Below are positions 26,607 through 35,967 of a stretch of DNA of 36,162 bases, one piece after another (the stretch's first letter is position 1; every line of letters starts with the position of its first letter). The notes beneath the pieces are model-generated. The model was not told where the DNA came from and did not search any database. It saw nothing but the letters and a program-made list of their open reading frames with translations. The position numbers and the translations under genes were made by a program. Source of the DNA: CAWCQC01 sp963819905 (lineage in GTDB: Bacteria > Actinomycetota > Thermoleophilia > Gaiellales > Gaiellaceae); contig CAWFXP010000008.1 of NCBI GenBank assembly GCA_963819905.1, forward strand, positions 1-36,162, written 5' to 3'.

Positions 26607-26697
26607 CGTTGCGTGTGACACCAGCACGGGGGTCGCGCTTGTTCGGGGTATGACCTTCCGAAGCCTCTACCAGCCGCGCATCTGCACGTCCGACCGA

Positions 26698-27655
26698 ATG
26701 CCGTTCTCCCGGCGCCGCCTCTTCCCGGTCGCGATCGTGGTCGCCGCCGCAGCGTGCGCCGGCAGCGCGCGAAGATGGCGCTTCCGTCGCGCTTCGGGCG
26801 CCGAGCGCCGCCGCTGTCGCCCGGCCGTGCGGCCTGCGCCTGCCGCCGCCGGTCCGAGGCGAGCTCGCGTTCAGGATCCCCTCCGGGGGTCACGCTGCCC
26901 GTCGTCGGCTGGCCGGGCGGCTGTCGCTCTGCACGCTCCACCGCAGAGACGGGAGCCGATTCGCCCGCCTGTACAGCGACTCGCAGCAACGTGTCCTCTC
27001 GGTGGCGTTCTTCCGGCCGTCCGGGGTGCTGCGGAGTGCGTCCGATGCCGTGTATGCCGTGACTCCGGCGGAGACCGGGTCGGACGTGAAGTGCGACAGC
27101 TCATCCCAGGCGTCGATCGGGAAGACGTACTGGCGGACGACGAGGAAGTGGTGGATCGGCGCGACGGCGCCGGGGATCAACCGCGAGACGGTTGTCACGG
27201 CCGTCCGGAACGCGCAGGGCCAGTGGACGAACAACGTCAACTGGTGCGGCATCAAAGACCAGGCGAACCCGCCCGCGCACTACGAGGGCAAGACATCTCG
27301 CGCAGCCAAGCACGACGGCTACAGCACGGTCGATTGGGGCACCCTGAAGAACGACCAGGACTGCAGCGGGGCGCTCGCGTGCACGGTGATTGCGTATGAC
27401 CAGCAGGGCTACCCGGTCGAGGCAGACATCCGGTTCAACACCGAGTTCAAGTGGTCGACGACCGGCGCCTCCAGCGCATACGACATCCAGTCCGTGGCAG
27501 CACACGAGATCGGCCACGCCATCCAGTTCGACCACGTCACGAACTCATCGAAGCGTGACCACACGGTGGTGATGTGGCCGTACCTCGACATAGGCGACAC
27601 GTCCGGCCGCAAGCTCGGCCGCGGCGACGCGCTCGGGAACAACAGCCACTACTGA
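26698..27655 (+). CDS. Secreted matrixin-like zinc metalloprotease, one frame break
   Basis: The N-terminus is a signal peptide (MPFSRRRLFPVAIVVAAAAC). After a frame change near 26770 a continuous frame runs to the stop, with RGELAFRIPSGGH, FARLYSDSQQRVLSVAFF, CDSSSQASIGKTYW and NWCGIKDQAN. The zinc motif HEIGHAIQFDH (His-Glu-x2-His-x5-His) is at 27503-27535, followed by the Met-turn VVMWPYLDIGD. These two motifs together define the M10/metzincin clan. Cysteines in the mature part suggest disulfides. An upstream in-frame ATG at 26650 is an alternative start. It has no link to the catabolic genes. Confidence 0.75.
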
Positions 27656-27874
27656 GGACGTCGTCGGACGGGCTACACCCCGTGGGTTGCGCACCACCAC
27701 TGCCTTGCGGCGCGCATGCATCACCGGGTGACCGGGGAAGGCCCGTTCTTCGACTGCCGTCTTTCTTCTCCGGCCTCCGTCCACCGAGCAGCGAGGCTGA
27801 CGTATATGCGCCTAACGGCCCGCCCGTGGTCCCCGACACGACCCCGCCGCGCTCGTGTGGCGACCGCAGCGCCT

Positions 27875-29485
27875 CTACTCTTTGCAGGCGGCTGCGATGT
27901 CGAAGCTGTAGAGGGGGTGGTCGAAGACGCAGCCCGTGCTCCGCGAGACGAACGTGCGGGTCTGGGGGTGCACGAGCGGCGCCCATGGTGGGTTGTTGCG
28001 CATCAGGTCGATGTCGAGGTCGGCCCAGGCCTTGCGCCGTGCCTCGCCGCTCAGGCGGTCCGCCGCCGCGATTCGCCTGTCGACGCGTGAGTCGTCGAGG
28101 TTAACGCCCATCGTGCTGCTACCACGGTAGAGCAGTGGGACGAAGAAGCTGGCCGGATCGGTGTAGTCGGGGATCCAGCCGTTCAGGGCGAGGTCGAAGG
28201 GCTCCCCCGGGCGTGGCGACCCTGGCGGCGACGTCACTGTAGTAGAAGGACTTCACGTGCACGTCGATCCCGATCTGCTTGAGGTTGTGGGCGAGTGTCT
28301 GGGCGATGCCGACGCCCTGTGGAGTGTTGTTCGCGTAGAGGACGAGCGTGCTCGGCTTGATGGTTGCCCGCGCGAGCCATTTCCTCGCGGTGGCGGGGTC
28401 GGCGCCTTTGAGTGGGTAGATGCTCGCGGGAAGGCCGAGCGCCGGAGGCAGCATCTGGTCGGTGCGCTTGCCACCTAGGTAGCCGAACCTACGGGCCATT
28501 TCCGGTCGGTCGATCGCGTGGTTGATCGCTTTCTTGAGCGGGATCTGGCCCGGTCCCGGAACGCGGGCCGGTCGTGGTTGAACGCGACGAAGCGGTCCCG
28601 AGCGGGGACTGACGAAGAACTGTCCGCCGGGCCGGTTGATTGCCGTACCTCTTGGCGAGGCGTTGCGGCACGCGCTCGATACCGGGTAAGCAATAGTCGA
28701 TCCGGTCCTGCTCGACGGCGACCACGCAGGCCTCGTAGCTTCTGAGCGTCAAGACCACCTCGTCGACGTTGGCGGGACGGCGCCGCGGTAGTAGGGGTTG
28801 CGTTTCAGGACGATCCGCCGGTTGACGATCCGCTCGGCGAGGTAGATGGGCCGACCCGGCCGGGTCGTCGAGCTCGGTGATCGGCGTGTTCGGGATGTTC
28901 GGTAGAAGAACGGCATCGAGAGTCGTGCGGTGAAGTCCCCAACCTGCCTGGTCAGCCGGATCGAGCCGGTAGCGGCCGAGCACCCGGACACCCGGAGATC
29001 GACTGCGCCTTGCCGTCGATCACCTCGGCGGCGCCGACGATCTCGCGCATGTAGGCGGTCGCCGGTGACGCGAGCCTTGGTTGCGCATTCCGCTTGAACG
29101 TGTCGGCGAAGCTCTGCGCGGTCACCCTGGCGCCGGTGTGGAAGCGGAACGTCTGCTTCAACGTGAAGGTGTACGTCCGCCCGTCCTTCGAGACCACGTA
29201 CCGGTCGACGACCTCCGGCACGAGGCGCGTCCCGCCCCACCGCCGCGTCCGGGTATTGAACAGCTTCGCGCAGGTCGGGTACTCGAGCATCCACAACTGC
29301 CCCGCATACGCGAGCGCCGGGTCGACGACGTCGACGTCGATGGGGAAACTCAGGCGCAGCGTGCCGCCCCTCCCGCGCCTCCCCGGCCCTGCTCGCGCTG
29401 CCCGCCGGGCGCGCGAGACCCAGCGCGACGAGCAACGCCGTCCCCGCCGCGAGCATGCCAGCATCAGCGCAAGCCTTCGGCCAAT
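27875..29485 (-). CDS. ABC transporter substrate-binding protein family 5 (peptide/opine type), multiply frame-broken
   Basis: An extracytoplasmic solute-binding protein of about 530 residues can be pieced together over at least six frame changes: signal region MLAAGTALLVALGLARPAGS, GGTLRLSFPIDVDVVDPALA, VSKDGRTYTFTLKQTFRFHT, TAQSFADTFKRN, NRRIVLKRNPYYRG, VEQDRIDYCLPGIE, RFGYLGGKRTDQMLPP, LVLYANNTPQGVGIAQTLAH, LALNGWIPDYTDPASFFVPL and VNLDDSRVDRRIAAADR. Every segment of the SBP_bac_5 fold is present in order. AAAGGAGG at 29490-29497 marks the 5' end, but the start codon is blurred by a frame change. It is either a recent pseudogene or a badly sequenced intact gene. No permease or ATPase genes adjoin it. 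Confidence 0.75.
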
Positions 29486-29497
29486 CGGGCCTCCTTT

Positions 29498-29793
29498 GAC
29501 GCGATGCTACGCCTCGGGATGCCAAATTGAAGTGCCTGAGACCTGCCACCCGTCTGCGGAACCCGGACGCGTTGCGTGACCTTTGCGGACGCTGCAAGGA
29601 TCCTCCGCGACGCCGTGAAGGATAACGAGCTATCGTGCGCCAGCGGCGCGGGCCTCCGAAGAGCGCGGTGCTACCGGTGGAAGAGGACAGGCGGGGAGCA
29701 CAGACGACACCCTGCGCGACTACGAGGCCATCCTCCCAACCTAGGGGTCAGACGTTGCCAAGCTGGAGGACGCCCTTAGCCCATGCGCCGCGG
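29498..29793. other. Gap upstream of the broken binding-protein gene, nothing recognised
   Basis: No protein-like frame, tRNA or clear hairpin is visible here. It follows the stop of the minus-strand membrane-protein gene and precedes the binding-protein gene, so it should contain a terminator and a promoter that I cannot identify. Confidence 0.3.
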
Positions 29794-30954
29794 CTAGTGA
29801 CTCGTGCCTCGGGGCCGCGCTCGTTCTCGCAGGACCGAGCTTCGGACGACTTCGATCCCGGCGACGGCGAGGCCGATGAGAAGCGCCGCGGAGAGCCAGC
29901 CTCGAGCGAACGGCGGAGCGACGAGCGCGAGCACGAGCAGAACGATCGCCGCGACGTGTACGTGGTGGGGCGGCTCTCGAGGACGGGCGACGCGGCCCCG
30001 CGTGCCTGCTCAGCGCGACGGCTGTCACCGACGAACCAGACGCCGATGAGCGTGACGACGCCGAGGATGATCCATACCCAGGCCCGTCAGCAAGAACCTG
30101 CGCGAGATGTCCAGGCGTCGTGCGCCGCCGGCTTGACGGCGTCGTCTTTCGCGAGCTCGTCGACGAGGTAGTCGCCGGCGAAACGGCGGACCGCCAGCAT
30201 CAGGAGCCCCACGAGGACGAGGCCGATCGCGAGCGCTCGAAGCTCGAGCCTCGCCGCCCCCGCGCGAGCCAGATCGCGAGCGCCGCGAAAGCGAGCGCGA
30301 CGATCCACATCCAGTCGGCGACGGCACGCAGGATCTTCGTCAGCGACTGTGCCGTCTCGAGCTGGCTCTCCTCGATGATCGCGATCCTTCCCGAGGACTC
30401 CGGCAGCCTTTCGGCGACCCGTCCGATCACCGCGACCGGTCGCCGAGCCGATCACGATCGGCGGAGGTCGAGCACGACCGCGCCGCCCTCCGTCTGGATG
30501 AACGTCGTGTCGTCGTCCAGCAGTCGTACCAGCTGGCGCTGGGCCCGCGGTCGCCACCTCCACCCACACGGTCCGCACGCGCGGGCGTTCGAGCGCGGCG
30601 TCCGCCGCCCGGTCGGCGCCCGAGCGGGCGAGACCGGCGAGAACCGGTGCGAGTCCGGCCTGCGCGGGAGGCAGGCGCTCTGCGATCGCCGCCTCCACGT
30701 CGACGTTCTCGAACAGCGTCTCGACCGACTTCGCGGCGACCTGTGTGCGGATCTCGTCGTTCTCGATCAGGTTCCGCGAGATCGTTCGAACCGTCCTCGT
30801 CCAGGGCCGTGTGCTCGACGTAGAACGTGACCATGCCGACGAGCGCGAGGAGGATCGCAACGATCGTGAGAACGCGGGCGACGATGATACGCCAACGCGA
30901 TGTCCCGCTGGCGTTCGAGGGTTGTTCGGCTTCGCTCGTCACGGTGGAGTTCAT
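29794..30954 (-). CDS. Integral membrane protein with a large external domain, frame-broken
   Basis: About 385 residues across several frame changes. The N-terminus, SNASGTSRWRIIVARVLTIV followed by AILLALVGMVTFYVEHTALD, is one helix. A soluble stretch (EIRTQVAAKSVETLFENVDV, ERLPPAQAGLAPVLAGLA, LPESSGRIAIIEESQLETAQ) is followed by helices DWMWIVALAFAALAIWLARG, LRALAIGLVLVGLLMLAV, VIILGVVTLIGVWFVGDS, and VAAIVLLVLALVAPPFARGW plus SAALLIGLAVAGIEVV at the C-terminus. The stop is the TAG at 29794. I recognise no named family. It is the last gene of an operon with an AI-2E permease; its start overlaps the small gene's stop (ATGA). Confidence 0.65.
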
Positions 30955-31117
30955 AACTGCGAGCGAGCCGCCAGGAGGTGCATGGCGACCAGGGCGGCGG
31001 CGCCGATGCGCCCAGGACGAGCACGGCGATGACGCCTGCGATCGGAGTGAAGAGCGCAGCCATCGCGAGGTAGACGAGCACGCTCGCCACGAGACCGCCG
31101 ATGATCGGCTCGATCAT
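30951..31117 (-). CDS. Small two-helix membrane protein, one frame break
   Basis: About 55 residues: IEPIIGGLVASVLVYLAMAA, then LFTPIAGVIAVLVLG, and, after a frame change near 31010, a second helix IGAAALVAMHLLAARSQL. Two hydrophobic segments and a short basic end make it an inner-membrane miniprotein. It begins inside the AI-2E stop (ATGA) and ends inside the next start (ATGA), so it is tightly coupled to both. The function is unknown; it could be an accessory of the permease. Confidence 0.6.
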
Positions 31118-32300
31118 GGGCCGGCCTGTCGAGGCGGCCGCTGGCGCTCGACACTCCGGGCCGGTGCGGAAGGGCTGCGCTCACGACGGCTGCAACTCCG
31201 GCTCCCCCTGGAGCCTCGAGGGCCGCCTTCGCCGCCGCGACCTCCGCGCGGCGAGCCTTCGTCAACTCCTGGACGAAGATCTGGATCGTCGCCGCGAGCG
31301 GAACCGCGGTGAGCGCGCCGAGGACGCCCAGCAGGGCGCCGAAGAGCGTGACGGCGACGATGATGAAGAAGCCCGAGAGGTTGACGGCCTTGCCCTGGAT
31401 CTTCGGGGTCAGGATGTTGTTCTCGACCTGCTGGTAGACGAGCAGGACGACGAGCATGATGAGCGCCGCGGTGATCCCTTCCTCGGCCCAGAGCGCCGGC
31501 ACGAGGATCGAAGCCGGCGATCGTCGCGCCGATGTTCGGGATCATGTCGAGCAGTCCCGCGATGACAGCCAATGCGAGGGCATAGCTCGAACCGAGCAGC
31601 CAGGCCGTGAGCCCCTGGGTGGTTCCGGCGATCGCGGCGATGACGACGACGCCGATCGCCCAGCGCGAGATCGAGGTGGTCACGCGCTCCCAGACACCCA
31701 GCCAGCGTACGTCCTCGCCCGGCATCAGCACGCTCCCCAACGCCGCCTTCAGCTTCACGATGTCGCTGAGCAGGAACATGCAGATGAAGATGATCGTGAA
31801 GGCGACAAGGAAGACGGAGACGAAGTCGCCCGCGATGCCGAGCACGGCCGAGATCGCGTCCGGAACCGCCGACGAGATTTTTCGGCTCCCGCCTGCACGT
31901 TCTCGGCAGCGCCGCTGTCGCCGAGCCAGCCAGAGAGCTCGTCCGACTCGCGGAGCTGTTCGATCGTCTGCGGAAGGTCCTGGAGGAAGTCCCGCACCGC
32001 GCCGACCAGCGGAACGAGGAACAGCAGCCCGATCACGAGCACGGCGAGGGCTGTCCCGATCACCGTCACCGCCGAGGCCAGGCCGCGCGACATGTGCGTC
32101 TTCGCCATCACGTACCGCAACGGGGACTCGAACACGAGCGCGAGGAAGATCCCGATGAAGACGATCAGGAACGTGTCGCCGATCGCCCAGAACGCCCCCA
32201 TCACCGCCAGCGTCGCGGCAACGAGCAGCACCGTCCGCATCGGCAGGAGCAGTGCCCTGGCCGGGACGTCACCTACCTGCGTGTGATCTGAGGTCGTCAT
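31114..32300 (-). CDS. AI-2E family transporter (PerM/YdiK-like), frame-broken
   Basis: About 395 residues in three frame segments. The first has VLLVAATLAVMGAFWAIGDT, FLALVFESPLRYVMAKTHMS and FLVPLVGAVRDFLQDLPQTI. The second has VSVFLVAFTIIFICMFLLSD and LTAWLLGSSYALALAVIAGL with the family motif LLDMIPNIGATIAG. The third has LVVLLVYQQVENNILTPKIQ, GKAVNLSGFFIIVAVTLFGA and AVPLAATIQIFVQELTK. Eight helices and these motifs match the AI-2E/UPF0118 family, whose members include the AI-2 exporter TqsA and sodium/proton antiporters. Frame changes lie near 31885 and 31510. The end is taken at 31114, overlapping the small gene. Confidence 0.83.
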
Positions 32301-32408
32301 GACAACTCCGTGGCTCGTGACGGTACGTGAGACTCATCGCGTGCCGGGGACTATCGGCGTGGAGGCGTCGGCTTTCCTCATACGAATCGTGTGATTCGCA
32401 GAGGCTCC

Positions 32409-32754
32409 TCACGGGTCGAGTTCCTCGAGCGCCTCCTCGACGTCGTAGCCGAGCGCGAGCGCGAGCTTCGGGGCGCACAAGACGACGCGCGCCGTGCCCG
32501 TTACAGGCGTCACCGCCTCGAGAGTGGCGACGATCTCGTTGCTCGTCGCCCCGGCCGCGAGGGCGAGGGAGACGGCGTGCTGGAACGACGACGGCGCCGC
32601 ATCGACCGCGATCATTGCGGCGACGCGCACGAGTGCAGCGGTCTTCGCGGCGAGGGATGACGCCATGGGCGTCTTCTCCTCGGAGACGATCCCCTCGACA
32701 AGCGCTCTCGTCATGTACAGCGAGGCGACGCAGGTGCTCTTTGTAGTCATCCAT
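32409..32754 (-). CDS. Carboxymuconolactone decarboxylase-like protein, cysteine-poor, one frame break
   Basis: About 114 residues. The natural start is MDDYKEHLRRLAVHDESA from the ATG at 32754; a frame change near 32705 leads to LVEGIVSEEKTPMASSLAAK, LVRVAAMIAVDAAPSSFQHA and EIVATLEAVTPVTGTARVVL. This follows the CMD/AhpD-like helical pattern, but the catalytic Cys-x-x-Cys of AhpD is absent, so a peroxidase role is unlikely. A paralogue of similar length lies at 35239. The two flank the LuxR/MalT-like regulator, which suggests that they belong to its regulon or sense the same signal. Confidence 0.78.
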
Positions 32755-32795
32755 CGAGGTCGCCCGTATCCGACCTCAGGCCGTCGACATTCGCC

Positions 32796-35065
32796 TCATC
32801 CTTTTTGCATGAGATTCGCCGACGGCGGGTAGATCGAGCTCTCCAGGAGCCCGACCTCGACGGCGCGCTCGATCGCCTCGCTGCGCGAGGACGCGCTCAA
32901 CTTGCGGTAGATCGAGACCGCCTCGGTCTTGACGGTGTTGCGCGAGATGAAGAGCCGGGTCGCGATCTCCGGAATCGTGAGATGGGTGGCGAGGAAGGGA
33001 AGGAGCCGAAGCTCGGCACCCGTCAAGCTCATCGCCCAGGCGCCGGCCGGCCCGGAGGTCGCCGCCAGGCGGTCGCGCAGGTCTTGCGCGTCCTCGACGA
33101 GGACGCCCATGTCGGGGCGGAGCGCGAGAACCTGCTCGGTTTCGCGGAGAGTCGTGCGGGCGGCGGCTGCCTCGCCGAGTGCGAGATGGACGCGCGTGAG
33201 CTCGATCCCGACCCCGACGGTTTCCCATGGAATGGCGTGGTCGAGCATCGGCCGCAGGCGGTGGGCACGTGCCAGTGCCGCGCGGGCATCCTGCGCCCTC
33301 CCCTCGTGCAGCGCCACACGCGCTGCCGCGACGTGCACGATCGAGCTCGTCGAGTAGTCGCTCAGGCCCGACTCCTCGACGAGCGCTTCTGCTGCCCGAG
33401 CGTGTCGCCCTGCCTCGCCCCAGGCGCCTTCCCTGGCCGCGAGGAGCGCGAGCTGCGCCCGCGCCAGGAAGACCTCTTCGACGCTGCCGGTGGCCAACCC
33501 CGCCTCGACGGTTGCAGAGAGCGCCGCCACCGCACGATCGGTCGCGCCGAGCAGGGCATGTGCGACTCCTTGGCCGAGCAGTGCGGTAGGGATCCAAAAA
33601 CTGTCCGGCGAGAGCTGATCCAGCGCGAAATCGGCGTCGGCGAGCGCCTGCTCGACACCGTTCGGCATCATGTGCGCCCGCAACGTGGCGACCCACGGCT
33701 CGATCGTGGCGCTGCCGTCCGAGAGCGGGATCTTGGAAACTGCACCGTCCGCGAGGGCTAGCCAGCGCTCAGCCTCCTCGGCTCGCCCCGTCATCGAGCG
33801 CCACCAGGCTCCATAGACGGCGAGCGCAGGGTATTCCGCAAGCTCGTCGTCGCCGAACCAGCGGAGCCACTCCTCCACGGTCTCGAGGCGGCCGTCGTAG
33901 TAGAGCGGCGGACTGAGGGCGTCGACCAAGCCGGCGACGGTGTCCTTCTCGCCCGCCGCTTGCCCGTAGCCGATCGCCTCCTCCGTCAGGCCGTTGGCGA
34001 CGCACCAGGCCATCGCCCGGCGGTTCAGCCCGGCCACCACGTCCGGCTCGCTCCGCTCGAGCTCGTTCGCGCAGCAGCTGGCCGAACAGGTGGTGGTAGC
34101 GATACCACTCGCCCGCCGGTCGAGGGGCACCAGAAAGCGGTTCGCACGCTCGAGCGTCTCGAGCACCTGTGCGGAGCCCGTCGTCTGGAGCACGGCGTCG
34201 CAGAGAGCGCCACACATGCGATCCAGAATCGATGTGTACATGAGGAACTGCGCCTCGGCCGTCGGCATTCGGGAGAGGAGCTCGAGGCGGAAGTACTCGG
34301 ACACGAACCGGTCGTCGCCGTTGAAGGACCCGGCGCGACGCCGGCTCTGACCCCCGGCCTGCAGCGACAGCGCCGCGAGGTACAAGCCGGCCGGCCAGCC
34401 TTCTGTCCGCTCGGTCAGCTCGGAGAGCTCGCTTGCGTCGAGCTCGACTCCGACTGCTTCCAGCAGTGACTCAGCCTCCTGCTCGTCGAGCCGGAGGTCC
34501 GCCACGCCGATCTCGTGCACCCTCCCCTGCGCTCGCCAGCGGGCAAGCGGCAGTGCAGGCTCTTCCCGGCTCGCGATCGCGATCTGCGAGCCGGCCGGAA
34601 CGTACTCGAAGAGCGCCGCGAGCACGTCCAGACACGACGGATTGTCGACAAGGTGCAGATCGTCGAGCACGAGCACCAGCGGGCCCTCGAGTGCAGCGAG
34701 TGCGCTCCCGATGCGCCGGACGCGCATCGGCCAGGCGGAGCCGCTGGGCCGGACAGCGCATCGAACACCTCGGCCGGGAGCGGCTCGACCCGGTGAATCG
34801 CTGCCGCGATGTACCGCAGAAACACCGTGGGGTCGTCGTCGTCTCGCCCGTCGAGCCCGATCCACGCGAATGGACGTGGATCGCCTCGGCCCAGCGCGCA
34901 AGAAGGTCGTCTTGCCGTACCCGGCGGGGGCGACCACCGCCGCGAACGGTACGCCCGCCGCGAGAGCCGGGCAATCATGTCGGCCTTCGCAACGGTGCCG
35001 GACCGAAGCGACGGCGCAGCTAGCTTGACCTCCACGAGGTCGAAAGGAACCTCCGCAACGCCCAT
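32796..35065 (-). CDS. LuxR-family regulator of MalT/LAL type, frame-broken
   Basis: A large ATP-binding transcription regulator of about 755 residues. The N-terminus (MGVAEVPFDLVEVKLAAPSL) leads to a Walker A, VVAPAGYGKTT, and Walker B-like LVLVLDDLHLVDN, then a winged-helix part with TEGWPAGLYLAALSLQAGG. A long helical repeat region follows (VEEWLRWFGDDELAEYPALA, AQLALLAAREGAWGEAGRHA). It ends in a LuxR helix-turn-helix, THLTIPEIATRLFISRNTVK. Frame changes near 34950, 34870, 34750 and 34110 split the ATPase domain. The middle and C-terminus are intact in one frame. MalT-like proteins are ATP-driven activators triggered by a small ligand or protein. Confidence 0.85.
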
Positions 35066-35074
35066 CGACGCCGG

Positions 35075-35094
35075 ATGCTAGGACAAAGCTGTCC
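35075..35094 (-). promoter_or_regulatory. Promoter and operator-like palindrome before the LuxR gene
   Basis: On the minus strand TAGCAT (35080-35075) is a -10-like box 9 bases before the regulator ATG. Immediately upstream lies the inverted repeat GGACA, aagc, TGTCC (35081-35094), inside the -10/-35 spacer. The placement suits autoregulation. The palindrome is short. Confidence 0.35.
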
Positions 35095-35238
35095 GCGCGA
35101 CAGCCCGCCAGGTCGCGGCGCGGCCGGAGAGACAATTCATCCCATCTGTATGAGGAGCGCGCGCGCGCCCGCACCCATACTCGACGCACATTTCCGGGGC
35201 GCCTCGTCCCGGAACAAACGTCGAACGAAAGGAGCACC

Positions 35239-35574
35239 ATGGCCGAATCGACCAGCGAGACCCCGGTCCTCGACCTGCTCGCCAGCATGACCACGGATTC
35301 GCTCGAGGCGTCGAGCCTCGATGCGGAGACACTCTTGCTCGTCCGCATCGCCGCGCTCGTCGCGGTCGACGCCCCGCCTGCCTCGTACCTGCTCAATCTC
35401 GGGGCGGCACACGAGCTCGGTCTCGACGCCGAGCAGGTCCGCGGTGTGCTTGCCGCGGTCGCACCGATCGTCGGCACCGCGCGAGTCGCGTCCGCGACAG
35501 GCAAGATTGTCCGCGCGCTTGCGGTCGCGATCGAGATCGCCGAGGAAGAGGAAGAGGAGCTGGACGAGCAATAA
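35239..35574 (+). CDS. Carboxymuconolactone decarboxylase-like protein, cysteine-free, second copy
   Basis: 111 residues, intact. TETLLLVRIAALVAVDAPP-like helix (LLLVRIAALVAVDAPPASYL), AHELGLDAEQVRGVLAAVAP and IVGTARVASATGKIVRALAV repeat the pattern of the protein at 32409. No cysteine is present, so the AhpD redox chemistry is excluded. The C-terminus is a run of Glu/Asp (EEEEEELDEQ). AAAGGAG precedes the ATG by 6 bases. It is divergent from the LuxR gene across a 173-base control region. The homologous family in actinobacteria has no assigned role that I know of. Confidence 0.85.
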   Translation: MAESTSETPVLDLLASMTTDSLEASSLDAETLLLVRIAALVAVDAPPASYLLNLGAAHELGLDAEQVRGVLAAVAPIVGTARVASATGKIVRALAVAIEIAEEEEEELDEQ

Positions 35575-35583
35575 CCGCGCCGA

Positions 35584-35617
35584 GCCGGAGCCGCCCCTCA
35601 CCGGAGGGGGCTCCGGC
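35584..35617 (+). terminator. Long hairpin after the second CMD-like gene
   Basis: GCCGGAGCC pairs with GGCTCCGGC, and inside it CCCCTC pairs with GAGGGG around the loop accg: 15 base pairs with one bulged base, starting 9 bases after the stop codon. It probably ends or attenuates transcription before the small membrane gene. Confidence 0.75.
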
Positions 35618-35657
35618 GATCGACGAAGCGAGTCGCATTCAGCGAAGGAGCTGCTAG

Positions 35658-35834
35658 ATGCTCTGGTACATCCTGTTCGTGGTCATCTGGATAGCTATCG
35701 CGTTCTGGCCGGCGCGCGTTGCGGCCCGGAAGGGGCACAGCTTCTTCCTCTACTTCCTCTTCAGCCTGGTCTTCTTCCCCCTCGCGCTGATCGTCGCCTA
35801 CATGGTCGACGATCGCCGGGTGGCTACGGCCTGA
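35658..35834 (+). CDS. 58-residue two-helix membrane protein
   Basis: The ATG at 35658 follows GAAGGAG by 7 bases. The protein has a first helix, LWYILFVVIWIAIAFWPARV, a short basic loop ARKGHS and a second helix, FFLYFLFSLVFFPLALIVAY, ending MVDDRRVATA. The AxxKGxSF...F.LALI layout is common among short actinobacterial membrane proteins, but I know no function. Strong hairpins on both sides make it its own short transcript or a read-through product of the CMD-like gene. It is intact. Confidence 0.75.
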   Translation: MLWYILFVVIWIAIAFWPARVAARKGHSFFLYFLFSLVFFPLALIVAYMVDDRRVATA

Positions 35835-35851
35835 CGAGACTGTTCGAGCGT

Positions 35852-35877
35852 GGCCGGCGCGGTGGAGCGCGCCGGCC
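35852..35877 (+). terminator. Hairpin after the small membrane gene
   Basis: GGCCGGCGCG pairs with CGCGCCGGCC around a 6-base loop, 17 bases after the stop codon: a 10-base-pair GC-only stem with no T-tract. Confidence 0.65.
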
Positions 35878-35967
35878 GCGTCGGACGCAGGGGACTGGCG
35901 GAGCGCATGGCGTGCGCCTCGACCTTCCGGTCGGCGTCCCTGCCTGAACCGCGTCCGTTGCGGTGGC

